A stretch of DNA of 31,271 nt from CAZAFD01 sp964484785 (GCA_964484785.1 CAZAFD010000010.1:1-31271); one strand, 5' to 3'. Shown: positions 7,828 to 16,353, numbered from the stretch's first letter. A program made the numbers and translations. Notes: a model not told the origin generated them from the letters alone.

Positions 7828-9054
7828 ATGGAAAGGATTATTGTACAAAAGTACGGGGGCAGTTCGCTGGCTGACTTGGATAAAATCAAATTAGTGGCGA
7901 CCAGGGTTGGTAGTGAGTTTACGAAGTATGAGGGGGGATATAAATTTGTTGTGGTGGCTTCAGCCATGCAAGGCGAGACAGACAAGCTAGTGGATTATGC
8001 TAGAAGTCTTTCTAAGCTGGATTCTGAGGAAAAATTAAGAGAATATGATACGATTGTTTCGAGTGGTGAACAAGTGAGTGTTGGTTTGTTAGCTCTAGAA
8101 TTGCAAAATTTAGGTTTTAAGGCCAGGAGTTTATTGGGTTGGCAAATACCTATTCTGACAAATAAAAATTATTCTAATGCTAAAATACAATATATAGATG
8201 CCGAAATTCTTAGAGATTATTTACGAGAATATGATATTCTTGTTGTAGCAGGTTTTCAAGGGTTTAACCTAGAATGTGATACTGTAACTACTCTTGGAAG
8301 AGGTGGATCAGATACTACGGCTGTGGCAATAGCAAGTGTACTTAAGGCAGAAAGATGCGAGATTTGTAAGGATGTAGAAGGAATTTATGCGGCTGATCCG
8401 CGTATGGTTCATACAGCCAAAAAGTTAGATAGTGTTAGTGTAGAAAATTTGATACAGATGACATCAGCTGGTGCAAAGATGTTACATGTTCGAGCCGCAA
8501 TAATGGCCAATAGGTATGCTGTAAATTTAAATGTTAAGTCAACTTTTACAGACAGACCTGGTACTATGGTAGTTAAGAGCGATAGTTACAATGATAATAA
8601 ATGTCTTGTTAGGAATATAGTTAATTCCGACAAATATATTTTAATTTCAATTAGAAATCTAGAAAATAACAAAGGTTTGCTTCATAAGTTTTTTCATATT
8701 GTTATGGAAAACCAAATTGTCATAGATAGTTTTTCTCAAAACATTAATGAAAACAAATTAAGTATTCAGTTCATTACACTTAAGGATGAACTTGATAGAC
8801 TAAATGTAATATTGAATAATAACTTTCAAGATTACAGTATATTTGAGGGCTTAACAAGAATTTCAATAGTTGGTATTGGTTTATTATTTAACTATACTAT
8901 TCTAGAAAGATTTGTTAGAAGTTTAAATATTTTTTGTGAAGAGATTGTCTATACATCTACCAACGAACTAAAAATCAGCGCTATGGTAAGATGTAATAGA
9001 ATAGACGAGTGTTTGCAAGTACTATACGCAGAATTTATTGAAAAAACAAAGTAA
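7828..9054 (+). CDS. lysC: Aspartate kinase
   Basis: Aspartokinase phosphorylates aspartate, the first step to diaminopimelate (murein) and lysine. The catalytic domain is complete: KYGGSS at residues 8-13, SAMQGETDKL, GEQVSVGLLALEL, TLGRGGSDTTAVAIA and the CEICKDVEGIYAADPR block. The C-terminal third (from about residue 260) should be the paired ACT regulatory region, but it is rather divergent, so lysine feedback control cannot be judged from sequence. I use the ATG at 7828 because homology starts immediately after; an upstream TTG (7798) lies inside the hairpin. galU follows after 7 bases. In Rickettsiales this enzyme usually serves diaminopimelate synthesis. Confidence 0.94.
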   Translation: MERIIVQKYGGSSLADLDKIKLVATRVGSEFTKYEGGYKFVVVASAMQGETDKLVDYARSLSKLDSEEKLREYDTIVSSGEQVSVGLLALELQNLGFKARSLLGWQIPILTNKNYSNAKIQYIDAEILRDYLREYDILVVAGFQGFNLECDTVTTLGRGGSDTTAVAIASVLKAERCEICKDVEGIYAADPRMVHTAKKLDSVSVENLIQMTSAGAKMLHVRAAIMANRYAVNLNVKSTFTDRPGTMVVKSDSYNDNKCLVRNIVNSDKYILISIRNLENNKGLLHKFFHIVMENQIVIDSFSQNINENKLSIQFITLKDELDRLNVILNNNFQDYSIFEGLTRISIVGIGLLFNYTILERFVRSLNIFCEEIVYTSTNELKISAMVRCNRIDECLQVLYAEFIEKTK

Positions 9055-9061
9055 TTGATTG

Positions 9062-9949
9062 ATGAATCAGGTTAGAACTATAGTATTTCCAGTTGGTGGT
9101 TTAGGCACAAGGTTTTTGCCTGCCACAAAGGCTATACCTAAAGAAATGTTACCTGTTGCAGAAAAGCCACTTATACAGTATGCTTTCGAAGAGGCTTTAG
9201 AGGCGGGTATTGAGAGATTTATTTTTGTAACTAGTAGAAATAAGAATGCTATAGAAGATCACTTTGATAATGCCTTTGAGTTACAGAATAATTTACAGTG
9301 TAAAAAGAGAGATGATTTAATAGAAAAGGTAGTTGGTTGGTTACCAAAAGCTGGGCGGATAATATTTTTACGCCAACAAAATCCTTATGGTTTAGGCCAT
9401 GCTATCTTATGTGCTAGATATTTTGTTGGTAATGAACCTTTCATAGTTAGTCTTGCAGATGACATGGTATATGAAGAAGGTAATTATATAAAAAGGATGT
9501 TAGACGTTTTTTATCAAAATGGAGGTAAGGCTAATATTATTGGTGTTAATGAAATTATTCATAAGGAAGATACCAAAAAGTATGGTATCATTGGTGTAAG
9601 TAAGGATTTTGGTTCTTATGTAAAGATCGATAATATGGTAGAAAAACCAAGCCCCGAGGATGCGCCATCTGACCTTTCTATTGTTGGAAGATATATATTA
9701 CAGCCAGATATTTTTAGTGTTTTAGAAAAAACTGATCCTGGTTTAAATCAGGAAGTGCAACTAACAGATGCTATGAGAGTACTTCTAAAAAACCAGGATT
9801 TCTATGGATTAAAATTTCATGGAAAGAGATTTGATTGCGGTAGTGTTGTTGGCTGTTTAGAAGCAAATATAAATTATGCTCTCAGAAATGATAATATAAG
9901 TGCAGAGGTTAAAAAGATTATAAAAAGTATTAGCAAGGAGTTAGAATAA
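9062..9949 (+). CDS. galU: UTP-glucose-1-phosphate uridylyltransferase
   Basis: GalU makes UDP-glucose from UTP and glucose-1-phosphate, a precursor for envelope glycans. The nucleotidyltransferase signature GGLGTRFLPATKAIPKEML lies at the N-terminus, followed by EKPLIQYAFEEALEAGI, the GLGHAI segment, SLADDMVYEE for metal and sugar binding, and the VEKPSPEDAPS/VGRYIL block typical of GalU. Length is 295 from the ATG at 9062; a TTG one codon earlier is unlikely to matter. It starts 7 bases after lysC and ends 9 bases before hemW, so it belongs to the same transcript. Confidence 0.95.
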   Translation: MNQVRTIVFPVGGLGTRFLPATKAIPKEMLPVAEKPLIQYAFEEALEAGIERFIFVTSRNKNAIEDHFDNAFELQNNLQCKKRDDLIEKVVGWLPKAGRIIFLRQQNPYGLGHAILCARYFVGNEPFIVSLADDMVYEEGNYIKRMLDVFYQNGGKANIIGVNEIIHKEDTKKYGIIGVSKDFGSYVKIDNMVEKPSPEDAPSDLSIVGRYILQPDIFSVLEKTDPGLNQEVQLTDAMRVLLKNQDFYGLKFHGKRFDCGSVVGCLEANINYALRNDNISAEVKKIIKSISKELE

Positions 9950-9958
9950 TTTATTTTA

Positions 9959-11122
9959 ATGATGAGAGACATTTCCTTGTACATTCATTATCCATTTTGT
10001 TTATCAAAATGCCCTTATTGTGATTTTAATTCTTATGCTGGTCTATCATATGATGAGGACACACTTCTTTTAGCTTATTCCAAGGAAATTTCTTATTATA
10101 AAGATATTTTAAGCAATAGGAGGCTTAAAACTGTTTATTTTGGAGGAGGAAGTCCTTCTCTTATGTCTGGGTTTTTACTGGAAGGTATATTAAAGAAAAT
10201 AAATAAGTTTTGTGCTCTAGATGATATCGAAATTAGTATGGAAGTTAATCCATCTAGTTCTAATCTAAAAAAGATCAAAGAATTAAGGGCTTTAGGTATT
10301 AACAGATTATCTATCGGGGTTCAATCTTTAGAAGATTCATCTCTAAAATTTTTAGGTAGGATTCATGACAAAAAACAAGCTTTAGATGCTGTAGATGCAG
10401 CTAATATGGTTTTTGGAGATAGATATTCTATAGATATGATATATGCTCGACCTAATCAAACAATCAAAGATTGGGTTGCGGAATTGAAGGAAGCAGTTAG
10501 AATTTCTCCATTTCATCTTTCATTGTATCAATTGATTATTGAAGAAAATACAAAATTTTTTGAAGATGGGCTGGAAGGCATTAATGATAGTATAGCTTGT
10601 AAAATGTATAGTATAACAGATGATATCTTGAAAGACAAGAATATATATAGATATGAGGTGTCCAATTATTCTCGCGAGGGACTGGAATGTCAACATAATT
10701 TAAATTATTGGCGTAGTGGAGAATGGATTGGAATAGGTGCTGGAGCCCAAGGTCGTATATCTTTTGAGGAGGATATGATAAATGGCTATCTAGAAAGAAC
10801 TAGTATAGAAAACATAGTAAAACCAGAGCAATGGTTTGAAAGTCTTAATAAATTTGGACATGGTATTTGCTTAAGGGAAAAGATTACCAAATATGAATTT
10901 ATAGAAGAGTTGTTTTTAATGGGATTAAGGACCTCGGAAGGGGTTAATATCAAGTATTTAAAGGATTATTTAAGACTAGAGAGTATCTATGATATTTTAG
11001 ATATAAATAAGGTGAAACACTTAGAAGTAAACAATTATATTGAAGTTTCAAAAGACTATATTAGGATCAAGCCACGAGGTTTTAATATTTTAAATTCAAT
11101 AATAGAAAGGTTGTTATGCTAA
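9959..11122 (+). CDS. hemW: Radical SAM heme chaperone HemW
   Basis: The protein carries the radical SAM iron-sulfur motif at the N-terminus (CLSKCPYC, cysteines at residues 14, 18 and 21) preceded by LYIHYPF. The FGGGSPSLM and INRLSIGVQSLE segments follow. The HNLNYW motif (within CQHNLNYWRSGEWIGIGAGAQG) separates HemW from the true coproporphyrinogen dehydrogenase HemN. HemW is thought to bind and deliver heme to respiratory proteins rather than oxidise coproporphyrinogen. Two adjacent ATGs (9959 and 9962) are possible starts; length is about 387. The stop overlaps the next gene by 7 bases, so that gene is translated from the same message. Confidence 0.92.
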   Translation: MMRDISLYIHYPFCLSKCPYCDFNSYAGLSYDEDTLLLAYSKEISYYKDILSNRRLKTVYFGGGSPSLMSGFLLEGILKKINKFCALDDIEISMEVNPSSSNLKKIKELRALGINRLSIGVQSLEDSSLKFLGRIHDKKQALDAVDAANMVFGDRYSIDMIYARPNQTIKDWVAELKEAVRISPFHLSLYQLIIEENTKFFEDGLEGINDSIACKMYSITDDILKDKNIYRYEVSNYSREGLECQHNLNYWRSGEWIGIGAGAQGRISFEEDMINGYLERTSIENIVKPEQWFESLNKFGHGICLREKITKYEFIEELFLMGLRTSEGVNIKYLKDYLRLESIYDILDINKVKHLEVNNYIEVSKDYIRIKPRGFNILNSIIERLLC

Positions 11123-11835
11123 AAAAGCATGAAGCTTATACTTTGGTTGAGCTTACTATAGTTATTGTAGTTATTGGGGTTTTGGCTGGAATTGTAATGT
11201 TTGGATACAGATCTTTTATAAAAAAGACCAGAGTTCTTCAGACAAAAAATAAGATGCAGATTATTGAAGCAAAGATGAAGGAATATCTCTTAACTAGGGG
11301 TAAATTACCTTGTCCCGCCGGTATCAAAATTAAAGTCGGAGGCAGTGGTTATGGAGAAGAAATTTTTGGCAGCAACGGTTCTTGTAATCAAGACCTTGCC
11401 AAGGGTGTGTATAAAAATAAAAATGTTCTATTAGGTGGAGTGCCAAATAAAGCCTTAGGTCTAAGTAGTAAAGAAAGTTTAGATGCATGGGGTAATAAGA
11501 TAATCTATGTAGTGGATAAGCCCAGTACAGAAAAGATAGTGTCTAGTGATACAGAGATTACTGTAACATTTCATGCTGGAGGTAATCAAAATAAAGTCGA
11601 TAATGTAGCTTATGTTTTAATTTCTAATGGCGCTAATCAGGCTGGTGCTATTACGAAAAACGGTGAACAAATTAGTCAAACAGGTAAAGATTCAAGTTTG
11701 GAAACAGAAAATTTCTATGATGGTAGTTCTACAGGTAATTTTAATGCTAAAGATTACAGTAATATAAAAATGGACGATATAGTGACCTTTACTACTATAG
11801 ATAATATTTTATTTTTATCTAGAATGAGAAAGTGA
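11116..11835 (+). CDS. Prepilin-like protein, second copy
   Basis: A 239-residue protein with a short class III leader: MLKKHEA, then YTLVELTIVIVVIGVLAGIVMF, giving cleavage after Ala7, Tyr at +1 and Glu at +5, followed by the hydrophobic spine helix. After this come a polar helix (TKNKMQIIEAKMKEYL) and a Gly/Ser/Asn-rich domain with two cysteines (LPCPAG and SNGSCNQ) that could form a disulfide. AAAGG at 11106-11110 is a good ribosome site five bases before the ATG. The gene overlaps the hemW end by 7 bases and the next small membrane-protein gene by 4. It is a type II pseudopilin or minor pilin by architecture. It shares only the N-terminal motif with the prepilin at 966-1718. Confidence 0.8.
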   Translation: MLKKHEAYTLVELTIVIVVIGVLAGIVMFGYRSFIKKTRVLQTKNKMQIIEAKMKEYLLTRGKLPCPAGIKIKVGGSGYGEEIFGSNGSCNQDLAKGVYKNKNVLLGGVPNKALGLSSKESLDAWGNKIIYVVDKPSTEKIVSSDTEITVTFHAGGNQNKVDNVAYVLISNGANQAGAITKNGEQISQTGKDSSLETENFYDGSSTGNFNAKDYSNIKMDDIVTFTTIDNILFLSRMRK

Positions 11836-12281
11836 TTTTGTGGATTGGTATAATTGCAATTATATTACTCTTATTAATTTTAATTATAAGATTCTTTGTT
11901 ACTGCGTATTGTGCCAATATCATGGAAGTGTATTTTCAAAAACAAGATGAATATACATTTAGTGAAGCGATTAAGAGGGTTTCTCTTGACGCTAAGCTTG
12001 CAAGATTTTTTCAAAAAGAAAATTTAGATAAGAATATAAATAGTCTCAATCAAAATTACTCTTTAGATGTTTCCAATTTGGAAAAGATTGTTGGTATAGT
12101 AAAGCCCATAGGTCCCTGGACTAAGTTGATCCTAGGTAAGAAACTTCCTACTTTAATGGAATATGCAAAATTAGTAAATCAAGGACAATATAAGGGATAT
12201 TGGGTTACTTTATTGGAGGCACAACGCTTGGCTGAGAAATCCAGAGAGAAGGAAGGACAAAACAAAAACCGTACTAGATAA
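11832..12281 (+). CDS. Unknown small protein with N-terminal membrane anchor
   Basis: I do not recognise this 149-residue protein. It begins at a GTG whose last bases overlap the prepilin stop (GTGA), a classic coupled arrangement. Residues 2-23 are a strong hydrophobic helix (ILWIGIIAIILLLLILIIRF), then a polar, charged domain rich in Lys, Asn and Gln, ending in a basic tail (KSREKEGQNKNRTR). The lack of a positively charged N-terminus makes the orientation uncertain. Translational coupling to the prepilin suggests that the two work together at the inner membrane, but that is inference from position only. Confidence 0.7.
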   Translation: MILWIGIIAIILLLLILIIRFFVTAYCANIMEVYFQKQDEYTFSEAIKRVSLDAKLARFFQKENLDKNINSLNQNYSLDVSNLEKIVGIVKPIGPWTKLILGKKLPTLMEYAKLVNQGQYKGYWVTLLEAQRLAEKSREKEGQNKNRTR

Positions 12282-12345
12282 TTTTCTATCTTGTTAAAAA
12301 TAATAATGTAAATAAGATAGCGTTATAGTTTATGATAATCGAATT

Positions 12346-13176
12346 ATGCTAAAAATTGTTACCTGGAATGTTAATTCTATTAGAGCAAGGATGCCGAGAT
12401 TAATAGATTGGATTGTTAAAGAAGATCCAGATGTATTGCTTCTACAGGAAACAAAATGTCTGGAAGAACAGTTTCCGTATTTCGAATTGGAGAGTTTAAA
12501 TTATAACATTGTACACGTAGGAGAAAAGGCCAGAAATGGTGTGGCAATTTTATCTAAATATACTTTAGAGGATATTTTTAAAATTTTACCGAGTTATAAT
12601 ATTACTGAACAAGATGCTGAAGCTAGATATACTGAAGCATCATTTGTCTATAAAGATAAGTTTATAAAGGTTGCGTCGATATATGTTCCTAATGGCGCTC
12701 CCAAGGTTAGTGAATTAAGCCCAGACCTAAAAGACTATACAACAACCAATAGTTTTTTAAATAAGATGAAATTTTATGATCGCTTAAAATTTCGTTTTTC
12801 TGAAAGTATAAAAAATAATGATATTGGGATTTTTGGTGCTGACTATAATACATGCCCGGAACTAATAGATATGTACAGTCCAAAGAAGGATGGAGATATA
12901 TGCTGTAATATAAAAGAAAGAATTAAATTTAAAGAATTTTTAAATATAGGAATGTGTGATGTATTTAGAAAATTTAACCCAAATCTAAAGCAGTATTCTT
13001 GGTGGGGATATAGAACTCGTGGATGGGATAAGAATTATGGCTTAAGATTGGATGCTATTTTAACAACGCCGGAAGCTACCAAATTAGTAAAAGCTTGCAA
13101 TATTTATGCTGATGGTGTTCGAGACCAACAAGGCGCATCAGATCATGTACCTATGATGTGTTTTTTAGATTTATAA
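12346..13176 (+). CDS. xth: Exodeoxyribonuclease III (AP endonuclease, Xth family)
   Basis: This family cleaves abasic sites and trims 3' ends in base excision repair. The EEP-fold motifs are present in order: VTWNVNSIRARMPRL at the N-terminus, LLLQETK with the metal-binding Glu, GVAILSK, ASIYVPNG, GADYNTCP (normally GDFN-AP), WWGYRTRGWDKNYGLRLDAIL, and the terminal catalytic SDHVPM. The 276-residue length fits. Small departures (GADYN for GDFN, LDAIL for IDYIL) keep the catalytic Asp, Asn and His. No good Shine-Dalgarno precedes the ATG. Upstream spacing of 64 bases from the membrane-protein gene allows a separate promoter. Confidence 0.93.
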   Translation: MLKIVTWNVNSIRARMPRLIDWIVKEDPDVLLLQETKCLEEQFPYFELESLNYNIVHVGEKARNGVAILSKYTLEDIFKILPSYNITEQDAEARYTEASFVYKDKFIKVASIYVPNGAPKVSELSPDLKDYTTTNSFLNKMKFYDRLKFRFSESIKNNDIGIFGADYNTCPELIDMYSPKKDGDICCNIKERIKFKEFLNIGMCDVFRKFNPNLKQYSWWGYRTRGWDKNYGLRLDAILTTPEATKLVKACNIYADGVRDQQGASDHVPMMCFLDL

Positions 13177-13250
13177 TAAGTCTTGACAAGGGATGCTTAT
13201 TGTGAGAGATTAAGACCGTTCGTTTTTTTATAAATTATATAAAAACTCAT

Positions 13251-14510
13251 ATGTTAGATATTAAGTTTATTGCAGAAAACAAAGATCTTGTTAAGAAGCT
13301 TTGTGAAATTAAGAATGTTGACCTAAATGTAGATGAATTACTTGGTCTATACGAGAAGATTAAGGAGCAAGATAAGATTTATCAAAGTCTATCTGCGGAA
13401 AAAAACCAAATATCTAAACAATTTAGTAGTATTTCAGACCCTGCAGCTAAGCAAGATTTAGGTGTTAGAAGTCAAGAAATTACTAAAAATTTGAAAACTA
13501 TTAAGGATCAACTTGACCAAGATAGAGATATATTCCAAGAAAGAATGTGGATGGTACCAAATGTGATTTCTAGTGAGGTGCCTCTTGGTAAAGATGACGA
13601 GGATAATGTAGAGATTAAGAGACTGGGTGATTTACCAAAGTTTGATTTTGAGCCTAAGGACCATATTAGTATTTTACTTCAAAATAATTGGGCAGACTTT
13701 GATAGTGCATCAGCTATTTGTGGTACCAGAAGCTATGCTTTAAAAAATGAGATGGTCTTATTGGAAAGGGCTATACAGCAACTTGCTATAGATAAATTGA
13801 TGGAAAAAAAGTTTGAGATATTTTCCTTTCCATCGATAGTTAAAGAGAATACCCTATATGGAACTGGGCACTTTCCAGCATCAAAGGATGATATATATAG
13901 GATTGATGACGATTATTTAAGTGGTACTGCTGAGGTACAATTAAATTCTATTCATGCTGGTCAAATCCTAAATGAGAATGATTTACCAAAGCTCTATGCT
14001 GGCTTTTCTAGTTGTTTTAGGAAGGAAGCTGGTAGCCATGGTAAAGATGTGAAGGGTTTGGTTAGAGTGCATCAGTTTACTAAGGTTGAACAATATGTGA
14101 TATGTAGGGCCGATCTTGTAGAGGCAGAAAAAATGCATCAATTCCTGTTACGCAATGCAGAGGAAGTTTTAGAAGATTTAGAATTACCTTATAGAGTCAT
14201 TGAGTGTTGTACTGGAGATATGGGATTAGGTAAATACAGAATGTATGATGTTGAGGCCTGGGTTCCTACACAAAATAAATATAGAGAAACACATAGTTGT
14301 TCTAATTTAACAGATTGGCAAGCAAGACGTACCAATATTAGATATAGGTGCAAGGATGGTACTTTAAAGTTTGTTTATACACTAAATAATACCGCTATAG
14401 CAACTCCAAGGGTACTAGTACCTTTTATTGAAAATCATCAAACTAAAGATGGTCATATTACAATACCAAAGGCCTTGCGTAAATATTTAAACAATAGAGA
14501 AATTCTATAG
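13251..14510 (+). CDS. serS: Seryl-tRNA synthetase
   Basis: A class II synthetase that charges tRNA-Ser. The N-terminal 100 residues form the expected long coiled-coil arm (MLDIKFIAENKDLVKKLC start, then Lys/Gln-rich heptads) that grips the long variable arm of tRNA-Ser. Motif 2 appears as SSCFRKEAGSHGKDVKGLVR followed by VHQFTKVEQY, and motif 3 as LNNTAIATPRVLVPFIENHQ. GLGKYRMYDVEAWVP and YRETHSCSNLTDWQARR match the active-site region. At 419 residues it is full length. A matching tRNA-Ser gene lies about 2.4 kb downstream. The transcript ends at a strong terminator at 14543-14573. Confidence 0.97.
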   Translation: MLDIKFIAENKDLVKKLCEIKNVDLNVDELLGLYEKIKEQDKIYQSLSAEKNQISKQFSSISDPAAKQDLGVRSQEITKNLKTIKDQLDQDRDIFQERMWMVPNVISSEVPLGKDDEDNVEIKRLGDLPKFDFEPKDHISILLQNNWADFDSASAICGTRSYALKNEMVLLERAIQQLAIDKLMEKKFEIFSFPSIVKENTLYGTGHFPASKDDIYRIDDDYLSGTAEVQLNSIHAGQILNENDLPKLYAGFSSCFRKEAGSHGKDVKGLVRVHQFTKVEQYVICRADLVEAEKMHQFLLRNAEEVLEDLELPYRVIECCTGDMGLGKYRMYDVEAWVPTQNKYRETHSCSNLTDWQARRTNIRYRCKDGTLKFVYTLNNTAIATPRVLVPFIENHQTKDGHITIPKALRKYLNNREIL

Positions 14511-14542
14511 AAAAAGCATAATTATTCAATTATCCAAAGTGT

Positions 14543-14573
14543 CAGCTACCTTTACAAGAAGGTAGCTGTTTTT
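14543..14573 (+). terminator. Rho-independent terminator after serS
   Basis: CAGCTACCTT (14543-14552), six-base loop, and AAGGTAGCTG (14559-14568) make a perfect 10-bp stem followed by five T (14569-14573). It lies 32 bases after the serS stop. This is the clearest intrinsic terminator in the window and closes the eno-to-serS gene run. Confidence 0.9.
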
Positions 14574-14734
14574 GTATGAGGAGTGGTTATGAAGTTCAGG
14601 TTTGATTATAAGAACATAATTAATGCTAAAATTGTTGATTTATAGTACAAATCTTGACTTTTTTATAAATTGTTGTATCAATTTTAAGAAATAAGTGTGA
14701 TATTTGATAAACAAAATATTTTAGACTTAATGAA

Positions 14735-14803
14735 TTCTACATGGTTATGTAGAAGTGGGGAGTTACTGTGGTTAATACCATCGGTGGGCATTGTATAATG
14801 CCT
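14735..14803 (+). promoter_or_regulatory. Cluster of three consecutive hairpins: structured leader or small RNA candidate
   Basis: The 339 bases between serS and the next gene hold, after the terminator, three back-to-back hairpins. The first is a perfect 8-bp stem with a GGTT loop (TTCTACAT/ATGTAGAA, 14735-14754). The second is an 8-pair stem with one bulged T and one G-T pair around TGGT-TAAT-ACCA (14765-14785). The third pairs GGCATT with AATGCC around GTAT (14786-14803, one more G-T pair outside). The local base composition is richer in G and C than the flanks. A possible promoter, TTGATA (14704) and CTTAAT (14726) at 16 bases, lies just upstream. I recognise no known RNA family. It may be the leader of the AAA gene that starts at 14850, or a separate RNA. 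Confidence 0.35.
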
Positions 14804-14849
14804 GATGAGTAGTGGTTATATAAATATTTATAAATAACGGAAAATTTAT

Positions 14850-16043
14850 ATGCATTACCAGAGAACATTGTCTAATTTTGTTAAGAAAGCCATACAATTA
14901 TTCAAAATTGTTATAATCACTGGTCCTCATCAGGTCGGAAAAACAAGTATATTTTTATCTCACAAGGATCCTAATAGAACAGAAATATCATTGGATGATG
15001 TAGAAGCCCTAACATTGGCCAAACAAAATCCCGCAGCTTTTGTAGAAAAATATAAACCACCAGTCTTGATTAAACAAATACAAAGAGCACCTGAGCTATT
15101 AAGCTTTATTTTGAATTTTGTCGATTCTCTTGAAGATAAGGGATTGTTTTGTTTAACGAGTTCAAGACAACTGGATCTAGAGGATGTCATTACAAACTGT
15201 CCTACAGGAAAAATAGTAGCATTTAATTTACAGGGCTTTTCTCACGCGGAGAAGCAGTACAACTATAATAGAGGTTTTTTTACTCCTGACTTAGATTTAC
15301 AAACAAGAAGACCTGTGTGGACCCCAAGAGAGACCTTTGATAGCATATATAGGGGTTCGTTCCCGCAAGTATATGAAGGATCAGTTGTTAGAGATGTTTA
15401 TTATGATGAGTATTTAAACAGGTATCTACTTCGTGAGGTTAAAGATCTTATACATCTAGAAAATGAAAAAGTTTTTTTAGATTTTCTGAAGATTCTTGCA
15501 AAAAGGATTACTACGGTCCTAGACTATACAAGACTTAGTGAAATGACCGGTATAAATTTAGAAACTGTGGAATTGTGGATAGATATTCTAAAGAGGCTAA
15601 ATATGATCTATTTGTTACCTTTATATCCAGCGGAAGATTCCAAGATTTTGGCTAATAAGGTTTATTTTATGGATAGTGGGTTATGTACATATCTTTGTGA
15701 TATACATGATGTTGATGCTCTCTCTGAAAGTCCTTTAAATGGACTTTTTATAGAAAATTATTCCATGTCAGAAGTAGTTAAAAGTTATATACATAATTAT
15801 AAAACACCACATCTTTACTACTATAAAGTTAGCGAAACTGAAGAGATAGGTTTAATAATAAAGAAGAGTGGCAAGCTATATCCTATTACTATAAATAAAT
15901 CTGCTTTACCTAGTGTAGCTATGGCAAATGGTTTCGATAGTATTGACCCTGAAAAAAAAGGTATAGGGGGCATTATAGGTTTAAGCAGAAGATTTTGTTT
16001 ATTAAATAAGGATGTTTTTGTTATTCCAGTGAGCTATATATAA
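14850..16043 (+). CDS. AAA ATPase/DUF4143-type protein with substituted catalytic residues
   Basis: The 397-residue protein has the two-domain plan of the AAA_14/DUF4143 family. The N-terminal P-loop domain begins RTLSNFVKKA and has Walker A GPHQVGKT at 25-32. The C-terminal domain runs from about 165 (YRGSFPQVYEG) to the YYYKVSETEEIGLIIKKSGKLYPI region. The Walker B strand, normally ending in Asp-Glu before IQ-APEL, reads PVLIKQIQRAPEL (71-83), with Lys75-Gln76. In the C-terminal nuclease-like motif the usual E-(I/V)-D becomes EIG (Gly334) and E-(I/V)-K becomes TIN (347-349). Such ATPases are abundant and poorly understood; some have been proposed to act as toxin or defence components. Here the fold looks kept but catalysis is probably lost. 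The frame is intact over its full length. Confidence 0.85.
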   Translation: MHYQRTLSNFVKKAIQLFKIVIITGPHQVGKTSIFLSHKDPNRTEISLDDVEALTLAKQNPAAFVEKYKPPVLIKQIQRAPELLSFILNFVDSLEDKGLFCLTSSRQLDLEDVITNCPTGKIVAFNLQGFSHAEKQYNYNRGFFTPDLDLQTRRPVWTPRETFDSIYRGSFPQVYEGSVVRDVYYDEYLNRYLLREVKDLIHLENEKVFLDFLKILAKRITTVLDYTRLSEMTGINLETVELWIDILKRLNMIYLLPLYPAEDSKILANKVYFMDSGLCTYLCDIHDVDALSESPLNGLFIENYSMSEVVKSYIHNYKTPHLYYYKVSETEEIGLIIKKSGKLYPITINKSALPSVAMANGFDSIDPEKKGIGGIIGLSRRFCLLNKDVFVIPVSYI

Positions 16044-16107
16044 GGATATTTTGATAAGAGTGATATTAATTGTATATTTATTATAATAATAACGTTTATA
16101 TGTTTAT

Positions 16108-16353
16108 ATGTTTCAATTGGTGCCATATGAAAATGCAGTAAGAATTGTACAAAACTATACAGATGTAAGTCACTATGCATTATATAGATTAGATGACGAT
16201 AGGCTTTTTTATGTAAAACCTGATCAAGATGGAAACAATGACGAAGTAGTACTTATAGCGGATAATTGTAACAGAATTGACTTCGACAGATTACGTAAAA
16301 AATTGGAAGAAACAAGTCTTGATATTGAAACATTCTTAAATTCTGATATGTGA
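16108..16353 (+). CDS. Unknown small acidic protein
   Basis: An 81-residue open frame starting at ATG 16108, 64 bases after the DUF4143-type gene and in the same direction. The product (MFQLVPYENAVRIVQNY start) is rich in Asp and Asn with an alternating hydrophobic pattern (YALYRLDDDRLFYVKP, then DEVVLIAD) suggesting a small beta-rich domain followed by a C-terminal helix (RLRKKLEETSLDIETFL). No signal peptide or membrane helix. The composition resembles real coding sequence, not a shadow, and no competing frame covers it. There is no clear ribosome site. Function unknown; proximity might make it a partner of the upstream gene. Confidence 0.55.
   Translation: MFQLVPYENAVRIVQNYTDVSHYALYRLDDDRLFYVKPDQDGNNDEVVLIADNCNRIDFDRLRKKLEETSLDIETFLNSDM

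Noticed and set aside
13183..13210. Promoter for serS based on a perfect TTGACA at 13183
   Set aside because: At 16-18 base spacing there is no acceptable -10 hexamer.
14589..14645. 18-codon frame (MKFRFDYKNIINAKIVDL) with GAGGAG five bases before its ATG
   Set aside because: The ribosome site is good, but it lies directly after a terminator, is very short and shows no regulatory residue pattern of a leader peptide.
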